A stretch of DNA of 64,000 nucleotides. Origin: Pseudomonas pergaminensis. GTDB lineage: Bacteria; Pseudomonadota; Gammaproteobacteria; Pseudomonadales; Pseudomonadaceae. Position 1 is the first letter of the stretch, and each line of letters starts with the position of its first letter. The position numbers were made by a program, and so were the translations under genes. Of this stretch, positions 51,887 to 59,887 are shown piece after piece. A model generated the notes under the pieces. That model had not been told where the DNA came from. It was given only the letters and a program-made list of their open reading frames with translations, and did no database searches. The DNA lies in contig NZ_CP078013.2 in NCBI RefSeq assembly GCF_024112395.2, forward strand, positions 2,914,001-2,978,000. The letters are read 5' to 3'.

Positions 51887-53092
51887 TCAGGCTCCACCGT
51901 TGGCCGAGTGCAGTTCACGCAGCGGTTCCTGTGCGCGGCTCAATTCGGCGCGCTCGCTGCGAAAGTGCGGCAGGATGTGCTCGCCGAGGCGATAGGCTTC
52001 TTCCAGGTGCGGGTAGCCGGCGAGGAAGAACAGATCGATGCCGATGCTGTTGTACTCGCGAATCCGCGCCACCACGTTTTCGTAGCTGCCCACCAGTGCA
52101 CAGCCCGGAGGGATGCCGATGTAACCGAAGCCGGTCCACACATTCGGGTGAATGAAGAAGTCATCAAACCCCTGGGCCTCGTTCTTGTCGGCAAAGCCAT
52201 GCTCGTAGCTCAGCTTGCGCGCAGTGCGCAGCCCGGCATGGGCGGCCACGGCCTTGACCGCGCCACGGGCGATGCCTTCGTCGAAGAAACGCTTGGCCTC
52301 GGTGCGCGCCAGTTCTTCGGTTTCGCGGGTGATCACGTCGATCGACAGGCCGAAGCGGATGTCGGTCCGCCCCCATTTGAGTGCGCGTTGGCGCAGGTCG
52401 GCGATCAGCGCGGCGATTTCATCCGGGTGCTCGGCGCGCATCAGGTAGAAGTCCGCGTGCTTGGCGGCAAACTCCCGCGCGGCAATCGAGGAGCCGGCGG
52501 TGCAGATCAGCGGCAACTGGGCCTTTTTCAACGGGCCACGCAGGCCACCGCCGTCAGCTTTGTAGAAGGTGCCGTCGTAGTGGAAGGTCTCGTTGTGCCA
52601 ATAGCCCTTGACCACGTCCATGAACTCGGTGGCGCGTGCATAGCGCTCGTCATGGTCGCTGTAGTCGCCGACCTGGCGCTGGATCGCATCCGAACCGCCG
52701 TTGATGATGTTCCACACCAGGCGATTACCAGTGGCGCGCTGGTAGGTGGCCGCTTGTTGCACCGACACCCACGGGGTGTAGTGGTAGGGCTGGAACGCGG
52801 TGACGAACTGCAGGGTGCGTGTCTCGCGGGCCAGCAGCGAGCAGACCGTCCACGGCTCTTCGCCGGTGGGCGCGTTGACCATCAACGCACCGCCAAACCC
52901 GTTGATCTCAGCCGCCTTGGCAATCTGGCCCAGGTAGTCGATGTAGGTGAAGTGGTCGCCCACACTGAACCCGGAGACCGCGCCGGTGCTGTTGGCGCCG
53001 CCGCGATGCCAGTCGCCGCGGTTGCGTGGGTCGCCGGGCAGGAACTGGGTTTCACCGTGCAATGGCAGGCGAGTGAAGAATTCAATGCTCAT
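51887..53092 (-). CDS. LLM-class flavin monooxygenase (SsuD/SfnG-like)
   Basis: A 401-residue luciferase-like protein: FTYIDYLGQIAKAAEINGFGGALMVNAPTGEEPW, LVWNIINGGSDAIQRQVGDYSDHDERYARATEFMDVVKGYW, GSSIAAREFAAKHADFYLM, ITRETEELARTEAKRF and FLAGYPHLEEAYRLGEHILP. The middle resembles dimethylsulfone monooxygenase SfnG, and the ends are closer to SsuD. Predicted to need FMNH2 and to release sulfite or methanesulfinate from its substrate. Third gene of the operon that starts at 55.4 kb. Confidence 0.87.
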   Translation of the reverse strand: MSIEFFTRLPLHGETQFLPGDPRNRGDWHRGGANSTGAVSGFSVGDHFTYIDYLGQIAKAAEINGFGGALMVNAPTGEEPWTVCSLLARETRTLQFVTAFQPYHYTPWVSVQQAATYQRATGNRLVWNIINGGSDAIQRQVGDYSDHDERYARATEFMDVVKGYWHNETFHYDGTFYKADGGGLRGPLKKAQLPLICTAGSSIAAREFAAKHADFYLMRAEHPDEIAALIADLRQRALKWGRTDIRFGLSIDVITRETEELARTEAKRFFDEGIARGAVKAVAAHAGLRTARKLSYEHGFADKNEAQGFDDFFIHPNVWTGFGYIGIPPGCALVGSYENVVARIREYNSIGIDLFFLAGYPHLEEAYRLGEHILPHFRSERAELSRAQEPLRELHSANGGA

Positions 53093-53104
53093 GAAGCCTC
53101 CTGC

Positions 53105-54331
53105 TTACTGGGCGGTCGGGGCGCAGACCGGGGTGATCGGCTGGTCGTTGATGACCTTGTGGGCGAACGGTATCGAGTCCTTGAGCGACGCATTGACCGT
53201 GGCACTGTGGCCCAGGCCTTTGTACAGGTGGCCTTCGACCACGGAACCTGCGTTGCACGCGTCCTGCATCAACTTGACCTGGGTGGCGGCGGCGGGGGTG
53301 GTGTCATCGGCGCCGGTGCCGATGAAGATCGGCTTGGAGGTCTTCAGGGTCGGGTACGAAACCTGCGCCAACCAGGGTGCGAGCTGCTTGCCCTTATAGT
53401 CTTTCTTGGTGTTGGCGATGCTCAGGCCCAGGCCTTCGACGTCGCCTTCGAGGGCAAACAGGCAACTGGTGCGAGCCTGTTCGAAGATCGGCAGAGCCTT
53501 GTCGGTGTAGAAGTCCGCCGGGTTGATGCTCGGGTCGTATTGCTGGGCCGCGAGCAGGGTGTAGAAACCGTAGGCCAGGGTCGGGTCGACCTTGTTGCGC
53601 ACCTCTTCGCTGGGGTTTTTCGCGTAGTCGAGGGTGTAGATCACGCCCGTGCCGATGCTGCCCTTGACGCCGAGGTCGGGGGCGTAGGTAGCGGCATAGG
53701 CAGCTGCCGCAAAGGCACCGGCACCGCCCTGGGACTGGCCGACGATCAGCACTTTGTCGGCCAGGCCGGGGACACCCGCGACCACGGCCTTGGCGGCATC
53801 GAGAATGCCGTAGGCGGCCATGCGGCTGTTCAGCAATGGGTGGCCGCCGGGGACACCAAGGCCTTGATAGTCGGTGGCGACCACCGCAAAGCCTTCTTCC
53901 AGCCAGCGATTGAGGTAAGCCACATCGCGGTAGGAACGGCCTTGCCAGGACGGCGCGCACACGTCCGCCACGCCGACGGTGCCATGGCCCCAGCTCGCCA
54001 CCGGCCAACCCCCCGCAGGCGCCTTGCCCTTGGGCAGGAACAGCGCGCCGGAGACCACGATCGGCGTCTTGTTATCGATGCCATCGGTGGAAGTGTAGAG
54101 GATGCGTTGGGCGCTGGCGGCATTTGCCAGGCTCAGGGTCTTGTCCAGCGGCTCGCTGCGCAGCAGTTTGCCGGGTGTGGCCGGGATGGCTTTTTCCCAG
54201 GTGTAGAACGCCGAGACGCGGCCGTCACCTTGCAGCGGGTCGGGTTTCGGTGCATGCACATCGGCGGCAAAGACGCTCATGGACAAGGCCAGTACGCTGA
54301 GACCGAACGCGAAGGAGTGTGGCAGTTTCAT
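53105..54331 (-). CDS. secreted alpha/beta hydrolase (secretory-lipase-like)
   Basis: A 408-residue protein with a Sec signal peptide (MKLPHSFAFGLSVLALSMSVFAA). The nucleophile elbow is GQSQGG; a likely acid is in FIGTGADDTT and a likely His in YKGLGHSATVN, the usual order for alpha/beta hydrolases of the secretory lipase family. ATG 54331 follows GGGAAATG; the TTG one codon earlier is the alternative. Lying between an SsuA-like binding protein and a flavin monooxygenase, it may hydrolyse an ester in the periplasm or outside the cell to free a sulfur-containing substrate. That role is inference. Confidence 0.85.
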   Translation of the reverse strand: MKLPHSFAFGLSVLALSMSVFAADVHAPKPDPLQGDGRVSAFYTWEKAIPATPGKLLRSEPLDKTLSLANAASAQRILYTSTDGIDNKTPIVVSGALFLPKGKAPAGGWPVASWGHGTVGVADVCAPSWQGRSYRDVAYLNRWLEEGFAVVATDYQGLGVPGGHPLLNSRMAAYGILDAAKAVVAGVPGLADKVLIVGQSQGGAGAFAAAAYAATYAPDLGVKGSIGTGVIYTLDYAKNPSEEVRNKVDPTLAYGFYTLLAAQQYDPSINPADFYTDKALPIFEQARTSCLFALEGDVEGLGLSIANTKKDYKGKQLAPWLAQVSYPTLKTSKPIFIGTGADDTTPAAATQVKLMQDACNAGSVVEGHLYKGLGHSATVNASLKDSIPFAHKVINDQPITPVCAPTAQ

Positions 54332-54345
54332 CAATCATTTCCCTA

Positions 54346-55413
54346 TCAAGGATTAGTGCTGACCTGGCCGCGCAGGGCCGGCCAGTAGTCGGTGAGTTTC
54401 AGGTCGATCAGGGCCTGGTTAGTGAAGCCGGTGGCCAGAGACGGGCCGATGTCGTAGGTATCGCGAATCAGGTGGTTGGCCAGGGCGTAGGCGGTCAGCG
54501 CCTGGTAGTGGGCCTTGAGTTGCGCATCGCTTTTTGGCGCCCAGCGTTCTTTCCAGGCCACTGGGTCGTTCTGGTCGTCGCGGCGCAGCACGCTTTCGGC
54601 GGTACCGGCGCGGGAGGACAGCTGGTAATAGGCATCCTGGTTCTGTGCTTGGGAAATCCACCAGGCGGCCTTGACCCAAGCGGTTGCGAGTAATTGAGTG
54701 ATGTCCGGGTGCTGCTGGACGAAGGTGTCGGTGCCCCATAAATCGGAGACCAGGCGCCAGTCATTGCTGCCTTGCTTGGTCGACCAGATGATCTTGCCCA
54801 CGCCTTTGTCTTCCAGGGCATAGGCTTCGCTGAGCAGCACGGCCGCATCGACCTTGCCGGCCGACACCGCCGCCGCGCCGACCTGCGGGTTGAGGTTGGC
54901 GATCTTGAAGTCGTCGAGCTTCAAGCCCTTGCTGGCCAGGAAGTTACTGAACGCAAACTCCCATGGTCGCCCCCGGTGCAGCGCCAGGCGCTTACCCTTG
55001 AGGTCTTCGATGGTCTTGGCGCTGGAACTTTCGGGCACCACCAGGTAGATGTTGTTGCCGCTGCCGCCGGGCACGATCAGCTTGCCCGGCACGCCACCGG
55101 CCCCGGCGATCACCGAGGGCAAGTCGCCGCGTACGGCGAAGTCCAGGCTGTTGTTGCTGAAACCTTCGTTGATCTGCGGACCGGCGCCGGCGTGGGGCAG
55201 GGCGATCCACTCAAGCTTTACGCCGCGCTCGCGCAATTGCGCTTCCAGCCATCCCTCTTCGATCACCCGCCCGGCGATGCCGCCGAATACCGGCTTGCCG
55301 CCTTGGGTAAAGGCGACGATGGCGATTTTTACCGAGGCCGGCTCAGCGTGGACCGTGCTGAATGCCAGCACCCCGAACAGCGCCGCGACGGTCTTGCGCC
55401 AAAGGTTTTTCAT
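54346..55413 (-). CDS. SsuA-like periplasmic binding protein
   Basis: A 355-residue protein with signal peptide MKNLWRKTVAALFGVLAFSTVHA and the NMT1/SsuA fold (VKIAIVAFTQGG, NNSLDFAVRGDLPSVIAGA, LKGKRLALHRGRPWEFAFSNFL). ATG 55413 has GGGAG upstream. First gene behind the sigma54 promoter 55556-55570. No permease follows; the two-permease importer at 20.9-23.3 kb lacks a binding protein and is the natural partner within this window. It has a true signal peptide, unlike the three DszB-like proteins. Confidence 0.88.
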   Translation of the reverse strand: MKNLWRKTVAALFGVLAFSTVHAEPASVKIAIVAFTQGGKPVFGGIAGRVIEEGWLEAQLRERGVKLEWIALPHAGAGPQINEGFSNNSLDFAVRGDLPSVIAGAGGVPGKLIVPGGSGNNIYLVVPESSSAKTIEDLKGKRLALHRGRPWEFAFSNFLASKGLKLDDFKIANLNPQVGAAAVSAGKVDAAVLLSEAYALEDKGVGKIIWSTKQGSNDWRLVSDLWGTDTFVQQHPDITQLLATAWVKAAWWISQAQNQDAYYQLSSRAGTAESVLRRDDQNDPVAWKERWAPKSDAQLKAHYQALTAYALANHLIRDTYDIGPSLATGFTNQALIDLKLTDYWPALRGQVSTNP

Positions 55414-55446
55414 GGGCGTTCTCCCTACCTGAATGGACAACCCCCC

Positions 55447-55530
55447 TGTAGGAGCCGGCTTGCCGGCGATGAGACCGTTAAGCCTTGCAGCGCCTGAAAA
55501 AACGCTCTCGCCGGCAAGCCGGCTCCTACA
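55447..55530. repeat. REP inverted pair
   Basis: Facing halves TGTAGGAGCCGGCTTGCCGGC and complement ending GCCGGCTCCTACA, located in the predicted 5' leader between the sigma54 promoter and the SsuA-like gene. Confidence 0.85.
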
Positions 55531-55555
55531 CGGGAATTGTGTTGGCAGGAAGAGA

Positions 55556-55570
55556 GCAGATTGCATGCCA
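55556..55570 (-). promoter_or_regulatory. sigma54 promoter of the SsuA-like/hydrolase/monooxygenase operon
   Basis: The minus strand reads TGGCATGCAATCTGC: TGGCAT-N5-CTGC with correct GG/GC spacing. Enhancer copy E lies about 111 bp upstream. Confidence 0.78.
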
Positions 55571-55680
55571 GTCGCTGGGAAAATCGCTCTAGGCCGCATG
55601 CTGCAAGGGTTTCAGCGGTAGCTGCGCGGATGCCGCCTCACCCCGGCTGCTGATGTGCAAACACGCAAGTGCTGGCCGAT

Positions 55681-55696
55681 TGCTGCTCCAGCAGCA
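55681..55696. promoter_or_regulatory. SfnR-type enhancer palindrome, copy E
   Basis: Perfect TGCTGCT-CC-AGCAGCA in the 403-bp gap between the SsuA-like gene and sfnR. The sigma54 promoter lies on the SsuA side; the sfnR side has an AT-rich sigma70-type promoter. Confidence 0.75.
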
Positions 55697-55712
55697 GTCC
55701 ATGGGCGGGGTG

Positions 55713-55741
55713 TTGGTATATTCGATCAGAGAATATATAAA
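55713..55741 (+). promoter_or_regulatory. sigma70-type promoter of sfnR with a LysR-type dyad
   Basis: TTGGTA (55713-55718), a 17-bp spacer and TATAAA (55736-55741). Overlapping the spacer is the perfect dyad ATATTC-N7-GAATAT (55718-55736), the form of a LysR-type site. In P. putida sfnR is under CysB control, so a CysB-like activator is a candidate; binding is not shown by the sequence. Confidence 0.5.
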
Positions 55742-55816
55742 TATTAATTAATAATTAAATGGTATAGAAAACTTCATGCACTATTGAGCACGCGCTTTTA
55801 CTGCCAGGAATGCACC

Positions 55817-56893
55817 ATGTCGCTGATCACCCATCCCAACGCCCGCGAATTGACCAAGTCGGTGCGTGCCACCGTGCTAGTCTTCAAGGACCCGCGCTCA
55901 CAGGAATTACTCGCGCGCATCGAGCGCCTGGCGCCCAGTGAAGCCAACACCTTGATCATCGGTGAGACGGGCACCGGCAAGGAATTGGTCGCGCGGCATA
56001 TCCACAATCTGAGCCGTCGTGGCCGTGAACCCTTTGTCGCAGTCAACTGCGGTGCGTTTGCCGAAACCCTGGTGGAAAGCGAACTGTTCGGCCATGAAAA
56101 GGGCGCGTTTACCGGCGCCACCACCCACAAGGCTGGTTGGTTCGAAGCGGCCAATGGCGGCACGTTGTTCCTTGATGAGATCGGTGATTTGCCGCTGAAC
56201 ATGCAGGTCAAATTGCTGCGCGTGCTGCAGGAACGTGAAGTGGTGCGCCTGGGTTCGCGCACGCCGATTCCGATCAACGTGCGGCTGGTGGCGGCCACCA
56301 ACGTCAACCTGGCCGACGCGGTGGTGGCCGGGCATTTTCGTGAGGACTTGTTCTACCGTTTGCACGTCGCCACCATCCGCCTGCCACCGCTGCGTGAACG
56401 TCCGGGGGATATCCTGCCGCTGGCCGAGTTCTTCCTCGAAGAACACTGCCAACGCCTGGGCTACAACCGTGCGAGCCTGAGTCTGGAAGCCGAGCGCAAG
56501 ATGCTCGAACACAGTTGGCCGGGCAACATCCGTGAGCTGGAAAACGCGATTCACCACGCCTTGCTGGTGTGCCGCAACCAGCGCGTGCAGCCGGCGGATT
56601 TGCACCTGGTGGACATGCGTTCCTCGGGCATTCGCCAGGACGAAGCCAACCACGCGCCGCCGGCCCTGAGCGGGCCCGTGGACCTGGAAAGCGCGCTCAA
56701 TGCTCTGTTCGAGCAGAACATTCCCGACCTCTACGAACACATCGAAGAGACGATTTTTCGCGCGGCTTATCGCTACTGCCACGGCAATCAGCTGCAGACC
56801 GGCCGCTTGCTGAATATCAGCCGCAATATCGTGCGCGCGCGCCTGGAAAAAATCGGCGAACTGGGCAAGCCGGTGTTACTCGACGGCCAGTAA
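55817..56893 (+). CDS. sfnR: sigma54-dependent activator SfnR
   Basis: A 358-residue bacterial enhancer-binding protein that starts almost directly with the AAA+ domain: there is no receiver, GAF or PAS domain, as in SfnR. Walker A is GETGTGKE, the sigma54 contact motif is GAFTGA, Walker B is [12 protein letters not shown], then come the arginine-finger region and a C-terminal Fis-type helix-turn-helix ([26 protein letters not shown]). Lacking a sensor domain, its activity should be set by its own level. ATG 55817 has AGGA upstream. SfnR activates dimethylsulfone-use genes on sulfate starvation in P. putida; here it is the natural partner of the enhancer palindromes and sigma54 promoters in this window. 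Confidence 0.88.
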   Translation: MSLITHPNARELTKSVRATVLVFKDPRSQELLARIERLAPSEANTLIIGETGTGKELVARHIHNLSRRGREPFVAVNCGAFAETLVESELFGHEKGAFTGATTHKAGWFEAANGGTLFLDEIGDLPLNMQVKLLRVLQEREVVRLGSRTPIPINVRLVAATNVNLADAVVAGHFREDLFYRLHVATIRLPPLRERPGDILPLAEFFLEEHCQRLGYNRASLSLEAERKMLEHSWPGNIRELENAIHHALLVCRNQRVQPADLHLVDMRSSGIRQDEANHAPPALSGPVDLESALNALFEQNIPDLYEHIEETIFRAAYRYCHGNQLQTGRLLNISRNIVRARLEKIGELGKPVLLDGQ

Positions 56894-56935
56894 TGCTAGG
56901 TTTTCGAACTTCCCTGACCGCTGGAGGGTTCGACG

Positions 56936-57553
56936 TTGATCCGACTTGCTGACTACATCGCCTATTTTTCCGATTCGGTGCTGGCGCCCTGGGCTGCGCT
57001 GACGCCCTGGGCACTGGCCACCCAGGCGCCTGCGGTCGTTCGCCAGTTGTTGGCTGAACTGCCCGCCGACGAGTACGTCATCCAGGATGAAATCGCCATA
57101 CACCGTACTGCCACCGTGGAGGCAGGTGCGTTGCTCAAGCCGCCCCTGATCATCGGCGCGCATTGCTTTATCGCCAGCGGTTCGCTGTTGCGGGGCGGAT
57201 GCTGGCTGGATGAGCATTGCATCATCGGCCCCGGTGCCGAATTGAAAACCTCCTTCATGTTCAGCGGCAGCAAGCTGGCGCACTTCAATTTTGTCGGTGA
57301 TTCCGTGCTGGGGCACGGGATCAACCTGGAGGCGGGGAGCATCGTCGCCAACTACCGCAATGAGCGCGATGACAAGGAAGTGCGAGTGCGGGTCGACGGC
57401 ACCTTGCAGCGCACCGGTTGCGACAAATTTGGCGCGTTGCTCGGTGACCAGTGCCGTATCGGCGCCAATGCGGTACTGGCGCCGGGGGCGGTGCTCACGC
57501 CGGGGAGTGTGGTGGGACGCGGGCAGGTGTTTGATGGAGAAGCCTGCGTATAA
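56936..57553 (+). CDS. left-handed beta-helix (hexapeptide-repeat) acyltransferase-like protein
   Basis: A 205-residue protein with hexapeptide repeats (VEAGALLKPPLIIGAHCFIASGSLL, CIIGPGAELKTS, IGANAVLAPGAVLTPGSVVG), the fold of LpxA/LpxD and related acyl- or nucleotidyl-transferase domains. The start is TTG 56936 preceded by GGAGGG. It lies 42 bp downstream of sfnR on the same strand, perhaps in the same transcript. Substrate unknown. Confidence 0.8.
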   Translation: MIRLADYIAYFSDSVLAPWAALTPWALATQAPAVVRQLLAELPADEYVIQDEIAIHRTATVEAGALLKPPLIIGAHCFIASGSLLRGGCWLDEHCIIGPGAELKTSFMFSGSKLAHFNFVGDSVLGHGINLEAGSIVANYRNERDDKEVRVRVDGTLQRTGCDKFGALLGDQCRIGANAVLAPGAVLTPGSVVGRGQVFDGEACV

Positions 57554-57599
57554 ACGCAATGTTGAAAAGGGCATGGTGTGTCGGCACGATATTAAATAG

Positions 57600-57612
57600 A
57601 ATGAATCTCATT
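57600..57612. promoter_or_regulatory. possible Fur box upstream of the ECF sigma gene
   Basis: AATGA-ATC-TCATT is a perfect dyad in an AT-rich stretch 34 bp before the ECF sigma ATG, where Fur boxes usually lie for FecI-type genes. The match to the full 19-bp Fur consensus is only partial. Confidence 0.4.
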
Positions 57613-57645
57613 TGAGACTCACTCGCGCCGCGCAGGTCGCTAGCC

Positions 57646-58164
57646 ATGAATGATGCTGTTGTTCCGACCCACGCCCCCGAACTCACGCTGTCGAGCCTGT
57701 ATCGCGACCACCGTAGCTGGCTGGAGAGCTGGCTGCGTCGGCGCCTGGGCAATGCCTGGGATGCTGCGGACCTGAGCCAGGATACATTCTTGCGGGTGCT
57801 CGCCAGCGCCCAGCCGATCGCGCAGATGCAGGAGCCGCGCGCTTATCTGGTGACCGTCGGCAAGCGCCTGCTGGTGAATTTCCATCAGCGCCGTAGCCTT
57901 GAGCAGGCCTACCTGAATGCCTTGGCCAACCTGCCGGAAGCCTGCGTGCCGTCGCCCGAGCAGCGCTGGCAGGTGCTGGAAACCCTGCAAGCCTTGGACG
58001 AGTTGCTCGATGGCCTGCCGGTGCTGGTGCGCCGCGCGTTCCTGTGGAGCCAACTGGAAGGCCTGGGCTATCGGCAGATCGCCGAACGCCTGGACGTGTC
58101 CGAGCGCACGGTCAAACGCTACATGGCTCAGGCCTACGAGCATTGCCTGCTGGTGGACCTGTGA
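57646..58164 (+). CDS. FecI-type ECF sigma factor
   Basis: A 172-residue ECF sigma factor: region 2 (WDAADLSQDTFLRVLAS) and region 4 (LEGLGYRQIAERLDVSERTVKRYMAQAYEHC). Its stop overlaps the GTG of the FecR-like gene (GTGA). It normally directs transcription of a TonB receptor gene on receptor signalling. No receptor with an STN domain is in this window. Confidence 0.93.
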   Translation: MNDAVVPTHAPELTLSSLYRDHRSWLESWLRRRLGNAWDAADLSQDTFLRVLASAQPIAQMQEPRAYLVTVGKRLLVNFHQRRSLEQAYLNALANLPEACVPSPEQRWQVLETLQALDELLDGLPVLVRRAFLWSQLEGLGYRQIAERLDVSERTVKRYMAQAYEHCLLVDL

Positions 58165-59087
58165 GTCGCGACGTTGCCCGTGCCGCCGCGCAGTGGCTGG
58201 CGCTGCTGGAGTCCGGCGCAGCCACCGAGCGCGATCACGCCGCGTTGCAGCACTGGCGCGACAGCCATCCCCAGCATGAACAGACCTGGCAAAAAGCCCA
58301 GACCTTGCGCCAGCGTTTAAGCGACTTGCCCCAGGCCCTGGCGATGGCCAGCCTCGACCGTCCGCAACCTGGGCGCCGCGCCGTGCTCAAGCGTGCCTTG
58401 GGTATCGCGGCACTGGTGCCGACCGCCTGGCTGGTCAGCCGTCAATTGCCCATCGAGGCATGGCGCGCCGACCTGCACACCGCCACCGGCGAGCGCAAAC
58501 GCATGCCATTGGCCGACGGCGGTAGCCTGCAACTCAATACCGCGACAGCGGTGGATATGGACCTGGCGCAGCGGCGCATCACCCTGGTGGACGGGGAGCT
58601 GGCGCTGAATCTACCGGGGGGCACGGCCATGACCGTACAGACCCGCTATGGCGAGTTGAGCGTCAGCCAAGCCGAAGTGTGCGTACGCCAACAGGCCAGC
58701 GGCTGCCTGGTGTCGGTGCTCAAGGGCGCGGTCCAGGTGCGCGACCTGAACGGACACAGGGCAACGCTGCAGGGTGGGCAGCAAGCGCCGCTGAAAGCCG
58801 ATGGCCTGGGTGCCTGGGCGCCGTTTGATGTATTGCAACTGGGCTGGCGCGACGGGGTGCTGACCGCGCAGAACCAGGCGCTGGGTGACTTCCTGCGAGA
58901 GCTGGAGCGTTATCGGCCGGGTGTGTTGCGTTGGGAGCCGAGCCTGGAAAGCCTGCGGGTTACCGGCAGTTTTCGCCTGGACGACACTGACCGCATCCTC
59001 AACCTGCTGGCCTCGACCCTAGGGCTGGAATTGCACGCACGCACGCGCTATTGGGTCACCCTCACACCGCGTAAATCCCTGACCTGA
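58161..59087 (+). CDS. FecR-type anti-sigma/sigma regulator
   Basis: A 308-residue protein starting at GTG 58161 (VSRDVARAAAQWL). It has the FecR N-terminal domain (WRDSHPQHEQTWQKAQ), one membrane helix (RALGIAALVPTAWLVSR), a periplasmic FecR domain (TATGERKRMPLADGGSLQLNTATAVDM) and a C-terminal STN-like segment (VLRWEPSLESLRVTGSFRLDDTDRILNLLASTLGLEL). It transmits the receptor signal to the sigma factor. Coupled by a 4-bp overlap; no receptor gene follows. Confidence 0.92.
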   Translation: MSRDVARAAAQWLALLESGAATERDHAALQHWRDSHPQHEQTWQKAQTLRQRLSDLPQALAMASLDRPQPGRRAVLKRALGIAALVPTAWLVSRQLPIEAWRADLHTATGERKRMPLADGGSLQLNTATAVDMDLAQRRITLVDGELALNLPGGTAMTVQTRYGELSVSQAEVCVRQQASGCLVSVLKGAVQVRDLNGHRATLQGGQQAPLKADGLGAWAPFDVLQLGWRDGVLTAQNQALGDFLRELERYRPGVLRWEPSLESLRVTGSFRLDDTDRILNLLASTLGLELHARTRYWVTLTPRKSLT

Positions 59088-59093
59088 TCCCCC

Positions 59094-59161
59094 CGCAGGA
59101 GCCCGGCTCGCCGGCGATGGCGCCCTCAAGGTCGCCATCGCCGGCAAGCCGGGCTCCTACA
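59094..59161. repeat. REP inverted pair
   Basis: Facing halves GCAGGAGCCCGGCTCGCCGGCG and complement, between the convergent FecR-like gene and the ABC ATPase gene. Confidence 0.85.
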
Positions 59162-59170
59162 AGGGTGGGG

Positions 59171-59887
59171 TCAGATAACGTGGGCGCGCTGCAGCTCGGT
59201 CAAGGACAGCGCCTTGAGCTGCGCCAGCAGCGGATCACGCCGGTCCCTGGGATGGGGCAAATCCACCGCAAGCGCCTGGCGAATACTGCTCGGCCGGTTG
59301 TCCATCACCAGCACCCGGTCACTCAGGTACAGCGCCTCGTCCACATCATGGGTCACCAACAGTAGGGCGATGGCATGGTGTTCGGCCAATTGCAGCAGCA
59401 GGTCCTGCAGCTTCATGCGGGTAAAGGCATCCACCGCGCTGAAGGGTTCATCCAGCAGCAACACCTGCGGGCGTGAATACAGGCCCCGTGCGATGGCCAC
59501 CCGTTGCGCCATGCCGCCGGACAACGCCTTGGGCAACGCCTGGGCAAACCCCTTGAGGCCGACTTCGTCGATCAGTTGCGTAACCCAGGCCTTGTCGTAG
59601 TGCTTGTCATCGCTGAAACCGATGTTCTGTTCCACCGTGAGCCAGGGCATCAGCCGGGGTTCCTGGAACACAAAGGCGACTTCGCCATCGGGGCTGCGCA
59701 GTTCGCCCTGGAAGTCTTTTTCCAGGCCGGCGACGATGCGCAGCAAGGTGCTTTTGCCACAACCACTGGGGCCCAGCAGGCTCACGGCTTCACGAGGTTG
59801 CAGGGCCAGGCGCACGTCTTTCAGCACGGTGGTGCTGGCGAAGCTTTTGCGCGCGACGTGAATGTCCAACAGCGGTCGTGTGCTCAT
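59171..59887 (-). CDS. SsuB-like ABC importer ATPase
   Basis: A 238-residue ATPase: Walker A GPSGCGKSTLL, Q-loop VFQEPRLMPWLTV, signature LSGGMAQR, Walker B VLLLDEPFSAVD and VTHDVDEALYLSDRV. The spacing is that of aliphatic-sulfonate/taurine importers. Its ATG overlaps the permease stop by 4 bp. Last gene of a binding protein-permease-ATPase operon. Confidence 0.93.
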   Translation of the reverse strand: MSTRPLLDIHVARKSFASTTVLKDVRLALQPREAVSLLGPSGCGKSTLLRIVAGLEKDFQGELRSPDGEVAFVFQEPRLMPWLTVEQNIGFSDDKHYDKAWVTQLIDEVGLKGFAQALPKALSGGMAQRVAIARGLYSRPQVLLLDEPFSAVDAFTRMKLQDLLLQLAEHHAIALLLVTHDVDEALYLSDRVLVMDNRPSSIRQALAVDLPHPRDRRDPLLAQLKALSLTELQRAHVI

